Shown here in pieces: positions 1 to 8,599 of a stretch of DNA of 17,985 nt. The notes beneath the pieces were generated by a model. That model ran no database searches and had not been told where the DNA came from. It saw only the letters and a list, made by a program, of their open reading frames with translations. The translations under genes were made by a program, and so were the position numbers. This stretch comes from an uncultured Christensenella sp. GTDB lineage: Bacteria > Bacillota > Clostridia > Christensenellales > Pumilibacteraceae. The first letter of the stretch is position 1. The number at the start of each line of letters is the position of its first letter. Location of the stretch: NCBI GenBank assembly GCA_910585055.1, contig CAJUBY010000012.1, positions 16,336 to 34,320 of the forward strand, read 5' to 3'.

Positions 1-626
1 ATTACGACGACAGCGACAAAGAAGAGGAACTTGAACGCGATAAGATAAAGTATGTCAACGTATACGATAACTTCAGTTTTGAGATGAAAGATGCCGATAA
101 GGATCAAAAACTGAAAATCGTCATACCTTATAATGCCACAGGGTACAACAACCGTATTTGGAAAGCGTATGTCGGTAAGTGTATCCAAAAATCCAAAGAT
201 ATCCATATTACTCTCGGTACCTTGGAATTTATCGACGATATCAAAGCCGCGGCAAAAGATCCGGATATAACACAGGCGGAGATCGCACAGCTGAAACGCA
301 TCTACAACATGATAAGCAGTGTGCAGCAGCGGTTTGTGACAGGTAATTACGAATATCAGGTTACCGACAACGGCGGAAATGTGGTTTCGCGAATAGACGC
401 AGAGTATTACAATAACTTGCTCGGCGGCGTTAATTACAAGCAGATACTCGACGGTTTGACCGGCAGAGCGGCAAGCGCCGTTTCCGGCGCTGCTGTTTCC
501 GAAATATCGGGAACTATATCCGCTGAGACCGCAAATTACAGCGCCGCGGTTGCCGCGGCGGTCGTCGTGGTTTCGGCAGTCGTATTTGCGGCAGCCGCAA
601 TACTCAAGAGAAGGAGCGCAAAATAA
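1..626 (+). CDS. C-terminal part of a membrane-anchored extracytoplasmic protein (5' truncated by window edge)
   Basis: The reading frame is open from the first complete codon at position 3, with no stop before TAA at 624-626. The first in-frame ATG, at 84, is therefore probably internal and the gene starts upstream. The 207 visible residues open with an acidic, Asp/Glu-rich stretch and continue as a soluble domain I do not recognise. They end in an Ala/Ser-rich linker, one strongly hydrophobic Ala/Val segment (about the last 30 residues) and the basic tail LKRRSAK. That arrangement suits a C-terminal membrane anchor with the bulk of the protein outside. There is no LPXTG sortase signal. The stop overlaps the next ATG by one base (TAATG), and an AAGGAG ribosome site (611-616) lies inside the gene, so the two are translationally coupled. 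It may be a surface or solute-binding protein; function is unknown. Confidence 0.75.
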   Translation, partial: YDDSDKEEELERDKIKYVNVYDNFSFEMKDADKDQKLKIVIPYNATGYNNRIWKAYVGKCIQKSKDIHITLGTLEFIDDIKAAAKDPDITQAEIAQLKRIYNMISSVQQRFVTGNYEYQVTDNGGNVVSRIDAEYYNNLLGGVNYKQILDGLTGRAASAVSGAAVSEISGTISAETANYSAAVAAAVVVVSAVVFAAAAILKRRSAK

Positions 627-2113
627 TGAAAAAGCTTAATATCGCTTTGGCATGCATTATATCTGCGGCGTCGGTATCGGCTTTGTGCGCTTGTTCAGGT
701 AAAGACAACGTTAAAAAGTATACCGTAGATTTCGATACGCACGGCGGAAATGAAATATCTTCGCAGCGCGTCGCCGCAGGCAGTAAGATCAGCCGTCCGA
801 AAGATCCGCAGAAGGATATGTTCAAATTCGACGATTGGTATTACGAAGTAAAGAACGACGGCAAAACGACTATGATCAAGTTCGATTTTTCGTCGAAGAT
901 GCCGGCGTACGATATGACGTTACATGCGCTGTGGATCGGCGAGACAAGCGTACGGATAGACTACGACGCAAACGGCGGCGTTTTTTCGGACGGACAGCAG
1001 CATTTCGACATCGGACTTGCCGGTTCGGCATTCGATGAGCCGGAAGCTCGTCCCGAGCGCGACGGATATATATTCGGCGGCTGGTATACAGAACCGGAAT
1101 GCAGTAATCCGTTCGACTTTTATAATTATCCGATCGAAAGCGCTACGCTGTACGCCGGTTGGGAAAAAGATCCCGAATACGCGTATATATCGTATTACGG
1201 TAACGGCGAACTTTTGACTGTGGATCACGTTAAGCTCGGCAGCGATATAAAAGTACCGCAGCTATTCGACGGGGAAAACAGCGAAGACCTGATCGTCGGC
1301 GATTGGTATACCGATCCTGGATTTCGAAATAAATACGTATTCGGAAAAGCAACCGGCGATATCGACTTGTATGCTGCGTATTATACGGACGGATTGGTTA
1401 TAACAGGCGGTGTGGTAACACAGTATACCGGTTCATCGGATAAGGTGATAATACCGTCGGTTTACGAAAACCGAACTGTTACGGCGATCGGTGAGTATGC
1501 GTTTTACAAAGCGGATAGTTCCGCAGCCGTAGTATCTGTAAAACTGCCCGATACCGTTAAAACAATAGGCGACGGTGCGTTTTACGATTGCAGATATCTG
1601 TCTGTTGTCGAACTTACAGATACCGTAACGCAAATCGGAAACGATGCTTTCTTTAACAATACAAGGTTAAGAGAACTTGGCGATATATCGTCGGTAACGT
1701 CAATAGGCGACGGTGCTTTTATCGGATGTAAACAGCTTATGAGTGTAGAATTGCCCGAAACGTTGACTTCGCTCGGCGAATATGCTTTTTCCGACTGCGA
1801 AGCTTTGAAAGAAATAGTCATACCGTCCGGCGTAAACGCTGTTTCAGCAAACGCTTTCGACGGTTGTAAACTTTTGACGGCAGTCATTTTAAAGTCCGGA
1901 ACTCTTGCGTCTATAGGCAGTGACGCCTTTAAGGATTGTACGTCATTGTTATCCGTTACGATAGAAAGAAACGACGGTGCGGCGGCTGTTGCGGCTACTG
2001 CATTTTCCAACTGTTACAATGCGATGATATACGTTCCGGCGGATCTTTTGGAAACTTACAGGAATAATGCCGCGAACGATGCACTCAAAAAGAAATTCGC
2101 AGCTATAAGGTAA
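626..2113 (+). CDS. Surface lipoprotein with InlB B-type repeats and BspA-type leucine-rich repeats
   Basis: A 495-residue predicted lipoprotein. The signal peptide ends in a Cys-containing lipobox (L20-C-A-C23), which should be lipidated at C23 and anchored to the outer face of the membrane. Residues about 31-103 and 107-179 are two InlB B/Listeria-Bacteroides repeats (FDTHGG...WYYE...LHALW and YDANGG...GGWYTEPE...LYAGW). A third, degenerate copy spans about 186-253 (YYGNGE...DWYTDPGF...LYAAYY). Residues about 255-475 are BspA-type leucine-rich repeats (LRR_5 family), with recurring IGDGAF, IGNDAF and LGEYAF units and LPDTVKTIG-type strands. In other bacteria these modules bind host proteins or partner surface proteins; binding here is inferred. 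The gene overlaps its upstream neighbour by one base and ends 4 bases before a second lipoprotein gene, so it belongs to the operon leading into the peptide transporter. Confidence 0.9.
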   Translation: MKKLNIALACIISAASVSALCACSGKDNVKKYTVDFDTHGGNEISSQRVAAGSKISRPKDPQKDMFKFDDWYYEVKNDGKTTMIKFDFSSKMPAYDMTLHALWIGETSVRIDYDANGGVFSDGQQHFDIGLAGSAFDEPEARPERDGYIFGGWYTEPECSNPFDFYNYPIESATLYAGWEKDPEYAYISYYGNGELLTVDHVKLGSDIKVPQLFDGENSEDLIVGDWYTDPGFRNKYVFGKATGDIDLYAAYYTDGLVITGGVVTQYTGSSDKVIIPSVYENRTVTAIGEYAFYKADSSAAVVSVKLPDTVKTIGDGAFYDCRYLSVVELTDTVTQIGNDAFFNNTRLRELGDISSVTSIGDGAFIGCKQLMSVELPETLTSLGEYAFSDCEALKEIVIPSGVNAVSANAFDGCKLLTAVILKSGTLASIGSDAFKDCTSLLSVTIERNDGAAAVAATAFSNCYNAMIYVPADLLETYRNNAANDALKKKFAAIR

Positions 2114-2117
2114 ACAA

Positions 2118-3620
2118 ATGCAGAAATTCGTCAGTACAATAAGCAGAAAGATTTTTCTGCCGATAATAGTTTTAGCGCTCGGCGCTTTCGGTTTCATCGT
2201 TTTTACCGCCTGTTCGGACGATTCCATGAATGAGTCCATGCTGATAAACCGTGGGTATAAAGTAGTCGTAACTTACGATTTTCAGGGCGGAAAAGTCGCC
2301 GACGCAGAAACGATTACCGTTAGGGTCAAGGAAAACAGCCGTATTCCCGAGCCATCGTCTACGGGCAGCGGCGTAGGAATACCGTCGAAGCCGGGTTATT
2401 CGTTGCGCGGATTCTATTTTGCCCGGATCGATGAAGGAGGTTTGCCTGTCACAGACGCAGACGGCAATGTTATTCCTTCCGATATCGAATGCGATTTCGA
2501 TACATTCAAAGTTTCAGATACCAATATCACGATATGCGCCAAATGGTGGGATAATTATAAAGTCGATCTGCATTACGGAAATAATTACGAAAAAACGGAA
2601 CGGATCAACCTTTCACGCAGCAGAGACGGTCAGCCCATCGGTTTGACTTCAACGGCGCTGAGCGTACGTAATTACACTTTTATTTCGTACAATTTGATCA
2701 AAAACGGAGACGAGTCCACACGGATCAAAGAGTTCCCTTATAAAATGACGTCTGAACAATTCGAACAGTCCGACGATAGACTGACGGCAGACATATGGGG
2801 CGAATCTATCGACGGCGTGTACCAACTTATACGTACCGAAAAAGATTTTACTTTGGCATCCGCAAAAGCCGATACAAATTATTATCTGCTTAACGACATA
2901 GATCTGAAAAATGCGGAATACGACGATGCCGATACGTCAAACACAAGTAAACTGCCCAAAAGTTACAACGGAAAGTTTGTAGGCAACGGGCATAAGATTT
3001 CCAACTTTACCGTAAAAATGATGCCGCTTGACAGAACTTACGGAAATTTCGGTCTTTTCAGAGCGTTGGACTCCAATGCCGAAATATCCGACGTTACTTT
3101 CGAAGGTGTTACGGTGTCGTTCGATATATCCAATACGGAGATACAGCATTACAATCTGGGTATGCTTGCCGGACAGATGTATTCGGGCGCAGCCGTTAAA
3201 AACGTAAACATATCCGGCACGTTCGTATATCAAACTGCGATCGGTATAGAAGACAACAGTTTATCTCTTTCGCAAGATCTCCTTATAGGATATAAAAGCG
3301 ACGACGCTGTTATCGAAAACAGTCGGGTGGTACAGGTGCAAAAAATACTGCCCGAGACGGTGTTTACACAGGACGGTCAATACCGTGTTAATATTCTTTA
3401 TACGGATGACGGCAGCGGCGGATTTACCGTAAGCGATATATACTTATTTGCGGAGAAACGCACGACAAGCGGATATTCCAACAAACGTATTTACGGCATT
3501 GAAAAAAACGCCGAAAACAATTTTACGGTCTCGGTACGCGACGGACGAGATCTTAAAGATTACGATATGGTATTTAACGTGAGCGGTAACGGTGAGTTTT
3601 CCGTGACCGTATCGGAATAA
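2118..3620 (+). CDS. Surface lipoprotein with an InlB-like repeat and a GLUG-like beta-helix region
   Basis: A 500-residue predicted lipoprotein. A long hydrophobic signal ends at F29-T-A-C32, with C32 the likely lipidated cysteine. Residues about 47-144 resemble an InlB B repeat (VVTYDFQGG...PGYSLRGFY...ITICAKWW) with an extra insert around residues 102-122. Residues about 235-400 look like a GLUG/right-handed beta-helix module: YYLLNDIDL, then NGKFVGNGHKISNF, GNFGLFRAL, AEISDVTFEGV and AVKNVNISG. The C-terminal roughly 90 residues are predicted beta-rich and I cannot assign them. The start lies 4 bases after the upstream stop with only a weak AAGG site (2107-2110), so coupled translation is likely. 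The neighbours are another repeat lipoprotein and oppA. A ligand-capture or adhesion role at the cell surface is inferred; no enzymatic motif is visible. Confidence 0.85.
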   Translation: MQKFVSTISRKIFLPIIVLALGAFGFIVFTACSDDSMNESMLINRGYKVVVTYDFQGGKVADAETITVRVKENSRIPEPSSTGSGVGIPSKPGYSLRGFYFARIDEGGLPVTDADGNVIPSDIECDFDTFKVSDTNITICAKWWDNYKVDLHYGNNYEKTERINLSRSRDGQPIGLTSTALSVRNYTFISYNLIKNGDESTRIKEFPYKMTSEQFEQSDDRLTADIWGESIDGVYQLIRTEKDFTLASAKADTNYYLLNDIDLKNAEYDDADTSNTSKLPKSYNGKFVGNGHKISNFTVKMMPLDRTYGNFGLFRALDSNAEISDVTFEGVTVSFDISNTEIQHYNLGMLAGQMYSGAAVKNVNISGTFVYQTAIGIEDNSLSLSQDLLIGYKSDDAVIENSRVVQVQKILPETVFTQDGQYRVNILYTDDGSGGFTVSDIYLFAEKRTTSGYSNKRIYGIEKNAENNFTVSVRDGRDLKDYDMVFNVSGNGEFSVTVSE

Positions 3621-3669
3621 AGGCAAATACGGATCAGTCCGATAGCAATATAAATCTGGAGGTAAGTAT

Positions 3670-6261
3670 ATGAAAAATAACAGAATTACGCGCAGTTTGG
3701 CAAAATTGTTATGTGTAACTTTAGCTGTGGGCGCAGTGTCTACGCCGCTCATCGCTTGTAATGGTGAAGAAGAAAAAGCGCTTGTGTTGGCAACAGACGC
3801 TTTGGATACGGCTTTCAATCCGTTCTTTTACACTTCGGGTCCCGACGGCGAAATAGTTGCGCAGACTCAGATCGGCATGTTGTCGAGCAACGAAAAAGGC
3901 GACCTAGTAGCTAATTGGAACGAGCCTTGCGTTGCGCTTGCTTACGGTACCGTTACTACAGGCGACAAATCCGAGATCCAGGGAAACGATTACGGCAATT
4001 ACAAGACGGAATATTACTTCGCTTTAAAGAATAACATCAAATTCAGCGACGGAACGCCTTTGACAAAAGACGACGTACTGTTTAACATGTATATGTATCT
4101 CGATCCCGCATATACGGGTTCGAGCACTATGTATTCTGTTAAGATAAAAGGTCTTACGGAATACAGAACGCAGACTAAAGATCTTGATGACGCAGGCGGC
4201 GCCGATCTTAACTTTCAGTTTGATGCAGACGGACGCTTCGACGCAATAGCTGACTGGATCGACGACGATTCTGCTAAATGGGAAGATCTTAAATATTTCG
4301 AATATTATGCGGACGAAAATACAGGCGAAACCGCCAAGGCGGATCAGGTTATCGAGAGCGACATCAATCAGATCCAAAAATTTTATATGGATTCGCTTAA
4401 CGAAATGTGGATCTCGGTTATCTCTGCGGATATAGAAAAAGAGTATGAAAAGTACAAGGATAAAGACGGTAAATTGATTTTCAGCGAACCGTGGCAGGTA
4501 TTTCTTTATGCCAACGGTCAGTTTACTTTGGAAGAACACCGCGATACCAACGGAGATATAGACTATTATATTCCGCATAACAATTATCCCGGAAAAAGCC
4601 ATGAACAGAAAGACCTTGTAAATTACGTTTACAACGGCAAGTTTATGGAGCAGAAGGAAGCAACAAAAGCGTATAAAGAAAACTTGCTTCAGGTCATGTA
4701 TTCGTATCCGGTCAACGTTTATTTTAACGATTATCTTTTGGCAGACGTTAAATACCGTAAGTTCAAAGACAACATGCAGGTCAAAAACATAAGCGGTATC
4801 AAGATCCTCCGCAATCAATCCACTATTCCCGATGCAAACGGCGATATAGTTTTGAAAAACGCCGACGGCAATCCCGAAAGTTTCGACGTATTAAAGATAA
4901 CAATAAACGGTATAGACCCCAAAGCTATCCAGAACTTCGGCTTTACGGTCGCTCCCGGACATTATTATTCGGATAAAGAAACTTGGCAGAAGGCGATTAA
5001 CGACAACGACGCCGACGACGAATTTTTCGGCGTGAAATTTTCCGATCCTAATTTTATGGATTCCGTAAGAGTAAAACAGCTGCCGCTCGGCGCCGGTCCG
5101 TACCGTGCGTCTACTAACAGAGGCGGCAAAGCAACATCCAAATCGCAGTTTTTCAGAAGTAACATTGTTTATTTCGAAAGCAATCCCAATTTTATGTTGG
5201 GTAAGCCTAAAATCAAAAACCTTCGTTATAAGGTTATAAGCAACAGCCAACTGTACAATGCCGTAAAGACCGGAGACGTTCATTACGCTTCGCCGTCCAT
5301 GAAGTACGAAGAAGTCAACGAGTTGGAAGGCAATAAGGGATTGGGCAAAGCGCAGGCCGATAATTTGGGTTACGGCTACATCGGCGTAAGCGCGCGTTAT
5401 ATCCCCAACATCTATATCCGTAAAGCTATAATGACTTCGTTTGATGCAAGCGAATGTATCAAATATTACGGAAGTTCCGGCGCATCGGTCATTAACAGAC
5501 CTATGTCCAAGACCTTGACCGATTATTATTTCAATGCAGACGGTTCCGAACCCGAACCTTATTATACCTTTGACGAATCCGATCCGGACGGCAGAAAAAA
5601 TAAGATTTTGGAATATCTGGAGATGGGCAATTGCGAACAGCGTGGCGGCGTAATGTACGACGATAAAGGCAAACAGCTTAAGTATACGTTTACTATTGCC
5701 GGAGACAGCGACGATCACCCTGCGCACGGTATACTGCTCAAATCACAGGAGATACTCAATTCGCTCGGTTTCGATATAACCGTTTCGCACGATTCCACAG
5801 CGCTTTCCAAACTTTCGAGCGGCTTGCTTACGGTTTGGGCTGCGGCATGGAGTTCTTCGTCCGACCCCGATATGTACCAAGTCTATCACAAAGATTCTCA
5901 GGCTACAAGCACTACGGCATGGGGTTATAAGTATATATTCAGTTCCGCATTCGCTGAACCTACTTACAATACGGCTGTAGGAGCAAAACAATATTCGCAG
6001 CAGGATCTTATAAGAGAAATGTCCGAATATATCGATGCCGGACGCGAATTTACCAAAGAAGATATCACACACAGAAAAGAACAGTACGACAACGCGCTCA
6101 ACTGTTTGATGGATCTTGCCGTCGAATTCCCGACGTATCAGAGAAAAGTCTATTACGTATGGAAGAAGGGCGTTCTTAAGGAAAGCACGATGTTCACAGG
6201 CAGCGACGTTACGACATATCAATCGCCGCTGTCCAGGATATGGGAAGTCGAATTGGCATAG
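3670..6261 (+). CDS. oppA: Oligopeptide-type ABC transporter substrate-binding lipoprotein with a large insertion
   Basis: Solute-binding protein of the SBP_bac_5 (peptide/nickel) family, the extracellular receptor that hands substrate to OppBC. The signal peptide ends in L27-I-A-C30, the lipidation site. Family landmarks are visible: LALKNNIKFSDGTPLTKDDVLF-like sequence at about 117-138, GAGPYRAS at 474-481, YFESNPNFMLGKPKI at 501-515, IRKAIMTSFD at about 583-592, and a WAAAWSSSSDPDMYQ-type segment at about 723-737. At 863 residues it is far longer than the usual 500-600. The excess is mainly residues about 165-402, a highly charged Asp/Glu/Lys/Tyr-rich block between the first lobe strand (VKIKGLTEYR) and FDVLKITINGIDP. 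A clear GGAGG ribosome site (3658-3662) precedes the ATG, the best in the left part of the operon, as expected for the abundant subunit. Substrate class cannot be read from sequence; peptides are most likely. Confidence 0.93.
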   Translation: MKNNRITRSLAKLLCVTLAVGAVSTPLIACNGEEEKALVLATDALDTAFNPFFYTSGPDGEIVAQTQIGMLSSNEKGDLVANWNEPCVALAYGTVTTGDKSEIQGNDYGNYKTEYYFALKNNIKFSDGTPLTKDDVLFNMYMYLDPAYTGSSTMYSVKIKGLTEYRTQTKDLDDAGGADLNFQFDADGRFDAIADWIDDDSAKWEDLKYFEYYADENTGETAKADQVIESDINQIQKFYMDSLNEMWISVISADIEKEYEKYKDKDGKLIFSEPWQVFLYANGQFTLEEHRDTNGDIDYYIPHNNYPGKSHEQKDLVNYVYNGKFMEQKEATKAYKENLLQVMYSYPVNVYFNDYLLADVKYRKFKDNMQVKNISGIKILRNQSTIPDANGDIVLKNADGNPESFDVLKITINGIDPKAIQNFGFTVAPGHYYSDKETWQKAINDNDADDEFFGVKFSDPNFMDSVRVKQLPLGAGPYRASTNRGGKATSKSQFFRSNIVYFESNPNFMLGKPKIKNLRYKVISNSQLYNAVKTGDVHYASPSMKYEEVNELEGNKGLGKAQADNLGYGYIGVSARYIPNIYIRKAIMTSFDASECIKYYGSSGASVINRPMSKTLTDYYFNADGSEPEPYYTFDESDPDGRKNKILEYLEMGNCEQRGGVMYDDKGKQLKYTFTIAGDSDDHPAHGILLKSQEILNSLGFDITVSHDSTALSKLSSGLLTVWAAAWSSSSDPDMYQVYHKDSQATSTTAWGYKYIFSSAFAEPTYNTAVGAKQYSQQDLIREMSEYIDAGREFTKEDITHRKEQYDNALNCLMDLAVEFPTYQRKVYYVWKKGVLKESTMFTGSDVTTYQSPLSRIWEVELA

Positions 6262-6309
6262 TATCGGCATAGCCGTAATATCGGAATAATACCTACAAAG
6301 GTTTAATAA

Positions 6310-7293
6310 ATGGTAAAATACATTTTAAAAAGAGTTCTGTACTCTATACTGATATTGTTTTTCGTGTCGCTCGTGCTGTACATGATAATGCGTATGCTGC
6401 CTACGGATTACGTGGACAGAAGCTTTCAGTCTCAGCTCGATCAAGGCGTTATAACGAAGGACGATATACAGAGGATAAAGGAATTATACGGTATTGCCGA
6501 TAATTCGTTCGTCGGTATCATAAAAGGGTACTGGGGCTGGTTTACAAAAGCGCTGCGCGGCGATCTGGGATTGTCGTTCAAGCATCAGATGCCTGTCGGC
6601 GAAGTAATTTCCGATCATATGTGGATTTCGTTCGGCATAGCAATGGCTGCATACATATTTCAGTTTTTGATCGCAATTCCGCTCGGCATAAAGGCCGCTA
6701 CAAACCAATACGGCACTATAGACTATACGACATCGGTTTTAGCCATGATAGGTATATCGTTGCCGTCGTTCTTTTTGGCGTATCTCCTGTTGCGCGTTTT
6801 CAGTGTTTCGCTCGGTTGGTTTCCGTTGCAGGGTATAGCCGACGGCGATACGATGGGATTCGATTTTTGGGATATGTTACACCATTTGGTATTGCCTATG
6901 GTGACTATAATAATCGGATCTATAGGCGGCCTTATGCGTCATACCCGTACAAACACGCTCGAAGTGCTCAATCAGGATTACATACGTACGGCGCGCGCAA
7001 AAGGTCTGTCCGAGCGTAAGGTCGTGTATAAACATGTTTTCCGCAATACAATGGTGCCTATCGTTACGATGACTGCCGGTATCATACCCGGTCTGTTCGG
7101 CGGTATGATGATACTCGAAGACGTTTTTGCTATAGACGGTATCGGACGTGTAGCGTATCAGGCTTTGCAGGTGGGCGATATACCGCTCGTTATGGGATAT
7201 AATATGTTTATTGCTATCCTTTCCGTTTTGGGAACGCTGTTGTCCGATATAACGTATATGTTGGTCGATCCCAGAATCAAGATTTCCAAATAG
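6310..7293 (+). CDS. oppB: Oligopeptide-type ABC transporter permease, OppB subunit
   Basis: A 327-residue inner-membrane permease of the binding-protein-dependent transport family, of normal length. It starts with the typical OppB N-terminus (MVKYILKRVLYSILILFFVS), a first membrane helix with an RML turn, and a periplasm-side domain (about 30-95, including GDLGLSF). Five further helices follow. The cytoplasmic coupling (EAA) motif lies at about 220-246 (LNQDYIRTARAKGLSERKVV), where the permease docks on the ATPases. The C-terminus ends with the usual YMLVDPRIKIS. The gap from oppA is 48 bases and holds two very short hairpins (6265-6275; 6291-6302), the second overlapping the AAAGG ribosome site (6297-6301). 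This is the least modified subunit of the transporter. Confidence 0.96.
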   Translation: MVKYILKRVLYSILILFFVSLVLYMIMRMLPTDYVDRSFQSQLDQGVITKDDIQRIKELYGIADNSFVGIIKGYWGWFTKALRGDLGLSFKHQMPVGEVISDHMWISFGIAMAAYIFQFLIAIPLGIKAATNQYGTIDYTTSVLAMIGISLPSFFLAYLLLRVFSVSLGWFPLQGIADGDTMGFDFWDMLHHLVLPMVTIIIGSIGGLMRHTRTNTLEVLNQDYIRTARAKGLSERKVVYKHVFRNTMVPIVTMTAGIIPGLFGGMMILEDVFAIDGIGRVAYQALQVGDIPLVMGYNMFIAILSVLGTLLSDITYMLVDPRIKISK

Positions 7294-7309
7294 GCGGACA
7301 ATCATACAA

Positions 7310-8596
7310 ATGGCTAAAAAGAAACAGGAAAATTTAAATAGCAATAAGGAGCTGATCGCGGAAATTTCGACGGCAAATAACGATGCCGCGGAAAAAGCGG
7401 ATACGCCTGTCGTTTCGGAGTCTATGCCGCAAAATGCCGATATAGGCGTTTCTGAAGTGTCCGAAATCAAGTCGAACATAGAAGATAAAACGCTGGATGT
7501 CGACTGCACCGTCGACACTTCTTCCGATAAAGGCTCGGATAAGACCGAAAAGACGCAAAATGCGGAAATAGCGCTTGCCGACAGAGTACGCATAGTTTCG
7601 CCGATGAAGCTGGTTATAAAGCGCTTTTTCAGATCGCGTCTGTCGGTTATCGGGCTTGTGTTGTTTTTGTCGGTCGTAGTATTTTCGTTTTTGGGCCCTG
7701 CTTTTATAGGCTGGGACGAGGACGAGATCGACCGTTCTCCGGCGCAGAAGACTACATACAGTTTTGTTTCGTACGAGATCAAGGACGAAGACGGAACTAT
7801 TTATACATACTACACGGTTACGGCGAGTCGTCCGGACGATCTCAACGTCCATGCGGATGCGTTTACTTACGGCATAAACAAGGACGGGAAACGCGCTTTA
7901 CACGTGTTGGGTACGGATGTTACCGGTTACGATATTTTTGTGCGTCTAATGTACGGCGGAAGACTTTCGCTTATGTTAAGTTTTCTTGTCGTATTGATAT
8001 ACACGATAATAGGCATAATTCTCGGCGGACTTGCCGGATATTTCGGCGGTTGGGTAGATATGGCGGTTATGCGTATAGTCGACGTACTCAACTGTATACC
8101 GTCGCTCCCCATAATGTTGATTTTGGGCGCGTTCTTCGACGGGTCCGGCTTCGACGAAGGGCTGCGTGTATATTTTATGATGGGCATACTTACGCTTATG
8201 AGCTGGCCGGGTACGGCGCGGCTGGTGCGCGGTCAGATACTGTTCTTGCGCGAACAGGAGTATATGGTTGCGACCGACGCGCTGGGTTTCAGTCCCGGAC
8301 GAAAGATATTCAAACATTTGGTGCCTAACGTCATGCCGCAGCTGATTGTGTCTATGACGCTCGGTCTGGGCGGTACGATCCTTACCGAAGCTTCGTTAAG
8401 CTTCCTTAATCTGGGAGCGCCGTCTACTGTCGCATCGCTCGGCAGAATGGTCAATTCCGCAAAAGATCAGATGATATTGGCAAGCCATGTCCTCGACTGG
8501 CTGCCTGCCGGATTGATAATCATACTTGCGGTCGTATCGTTCAACTTTATCGGTGACGGATTGCGCGACGCGCTCGATCCTAAGATGAAGAGGTGA
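7310..8596 (+). CDS. oppC: Oligopeptide-type ABC transporter permease, OppC subunit with a long N-terminal extension
   Basis: A 428-residue permease partnering OppB; usual OppC proteins are about 300. The family begins only at about residue 96 (VSPMKLVIKRFFRSRLSVIGL, the OppC N-terminal signature). The preceding roughly 95 residues are hydrophilic, rich in Asp, Glu, Ser and Lys, and predicted disordered on the cytoplasmic side. After the first membrane helix (about 112-133) an external loop of about 60 residues (136-195, with EIKDEDGTIYTYY) is also longer than usual. Then come LGTDVTGYDIFVRLMYGGRLSL, the remaining helices, and the EAA coupling motif at about 313-340 (FLREQEYMVATDALGFSPGR). 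It ends GDGLRDALDPKMKR. The start is 17 bases past the oppB stop with a weak ribosome site. A shorter start is possible, but no better in-frame ribosome site is evident and the extension is free of stops. Confidence 0.93.
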   Translation: MAKKKQENLNSNKELIAEISTANNDAAEKADTPVVSESMPQNADIGVSEVSEIKSNIEDKTLDVDCTVDTSSDKGSDKTEKTQNAEIALADRVRIVSPMKLVIKRFFRSRLSVIGLVLFLSVVVFSFLGPAFIGWDEDEIDRSPAQKTTYSFVSYEIKDEDGTIYTYYTVTASRPDDLNVHADAFTYGINKDGKRALHVLGTDVTGYDIFVRLMYGGRLSLMLSFLVVLIYTIIGIILGGLAGYFGGWVDMAVMRIVDVLNCIPSLPIMLILGAFFDGSGFDEGLRVYFMMGILTLMSWPGTARLVRGQILFLREQEYMVATDALGFSPGRKIFKHLVPNVMPQLIVSMTLGLGGTILTEASLSFLNLGAPSTVASLGRMVNSAKDQMILASHVLDWLPAGLIIILAVVSFNFIGDGLRDALDPKMKR

Positions 8597-8599
8597 TGT

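Noticed and set aside
84..86. ATG at 84 as the start of the first gene
   Set aside because: The frame stays open to the window edge, no ribosome site precedes it, and the visible product lacks a signal peptide that its C-terminal anchor implies. The gene most likely starts upstream.
3621..3669. Terminator or promoter in the gap before oppA
   Set aside because: CGGA-TCAG-TCCG is only 4 bp with no T-run, and no promoter elements with suitable spacing are visible.
4024..4818. Long open frame on the - strand opposite oppA (264 residues)
   Set aside because: It lies wholly inside oppA, has no family features, and its composition is that of an antisense shadow. The same holds for 4891-5727 and 8396-9256 on the - strand.
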